Below are positions 16,758 to 16,905 of a stretch of DNA of 16,905 bases, piece by piece (position 1 is the stretch's first letter; the number at the start of each line of letters is the position of its first letter). The stretch comes from Tritrichomonas foetus. Taxonomy: Eukaryota; Parabasalia; Tritrichomonadida; Tritrichomonadidae. A program made the position numbers and the translations under genes. Under the pieces are notes generated by a model. That model had not been told where the DNA came from. It worked only from the letters and a program-made list of their open reading frames with translations, and did not search any database. The stretch spans positions 1 through 16,905 of the forward strand of contig MLAK01001399.1 in assembly GCA_001839685.1 (NCBI GenBank), in the 5' to 3' direction.

Positions 16758-16905
16758 AAAATCGAATTTTCGCAAGAAATGATTTTATTTCTAATATTTA
16801 AGTGCAATTGATATGCTTAGTATTTCAAATGATCGTTGGATGATTTATTTCGAAAATTCAATTTTTCATAATCATGATTATTCATGACAAAAAATAATTA
16901 ATTTT

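Larger units (their letters stand above)
15164..16905. other. AT-rich region without a convincing gene, short repeats
   Basis: No intact gene is visible in 1.7 kb. A 44-codon ATG frame at 15399-15533 (+) and an ATG-less open stretch around 15580-15740 (+) are unrecognised. On the minus strand from about 16107 to 15917 one frame is open over about 64 codons except for a single TGA at 16045-16047. Its translation looks protein-like (FEDIVKFMTEQNKFVNH, IRDFILHNCEELSNS), and similar fragments in shifting frames lie upstream to about 16400. This may be an eroded gene. Two simple repeats are listed separately. The region could hold relics of genes or of a mobile element, but I see no terminal inverted repeats or transposase motifs. 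Confidence 0.5.

Noticed and set aside
1..16905. CRISPR array, tRNA, rRNA or transposase
   Set aside because: No regularly spaced palindromic repeats, tRNA-like arms, conserved rRNA blocks, transposase motifs or terminal inverted repeats were seen on reading both strands.

Overview
The window looks like nuclear DNA of a trichomonad protist (Parabasalia, Tritrichomonas- or Trichomonas-like). It is very AT-rich. Its intact genes are long, uninterrupted reading frames for typical eukaryotic proteins: a class I histone deacetylase, a USP-type deubiquitinase, an actin-family protein, a PHD/SET protein, a secreted papain-fold protein and a CAMK-like kinase remnant. I saw no introns, no rRNA or tRNA, and no bacterial operon structure. 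Genes lie on both strands with AT-rich gaps. Several starts have a match to the trichomonad initiator (TCA, pyrimidine, T/A) upstream. The species call is an inference from gene content and style, not from a marker gene.

Layout. 1-1146: no convincing gene. 1147-2079 (+): membrane lysophospholipid acyltransferase. 2445-3683 (-): class I HDAC with all catalytic residues; the real start is an internal ATG. 3839-5338 (+): USP7-like deubiquitinase with an unrecognised N-terminal domain. 5638-6774 (+): very divergent actin-like protein with degraded nucleotide loops. 7358-8389 (+): cathepsin-L-like secreted protein whose catalytic Cys is Asp and catalytic His is Leu, so a predicted pseudoprotease. 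8785-10605 (-): two PHD fingers plus a Set3/MLL5-type SET domain. 10606-10868: spacer with a degenerate ~29-bp tandem repeat. 10869-13874 (+): the most unusual locus. Three ~125-residue repeats (the first broken by an in-frame TAA) precede a bacterial-type C39-like cysteine peptidase with an intact triad, a hydrophobic Gly/Ala/Thr segment, a tetrapeptide-repeat helix and a C-terminal domain resembling small nuclease tips of bacterial polymorphic toxins. 14182-15163 (+): CAMK-like kinase pseudogene with several stops and frameshifts. 15164-16905: no convincing gene, with short repeats and possible eroded coding sequence.

The genes do not form an obvious pathway. Two are chromatin factors: the HDAC and the PHD/SET protein match the two enzyme-type subunits of the fungal Set3 complex, but they are 5 kb apart with unrelated genes between them. 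The strongest candidate for an undescribed system is the C39/toxin-like gene, which has the architecture of a bacterial effector inside a protist chromosome. It lies beside a dead kinase gene and a tail of decayed sequence, so this right half looks like a region of gene turnover.
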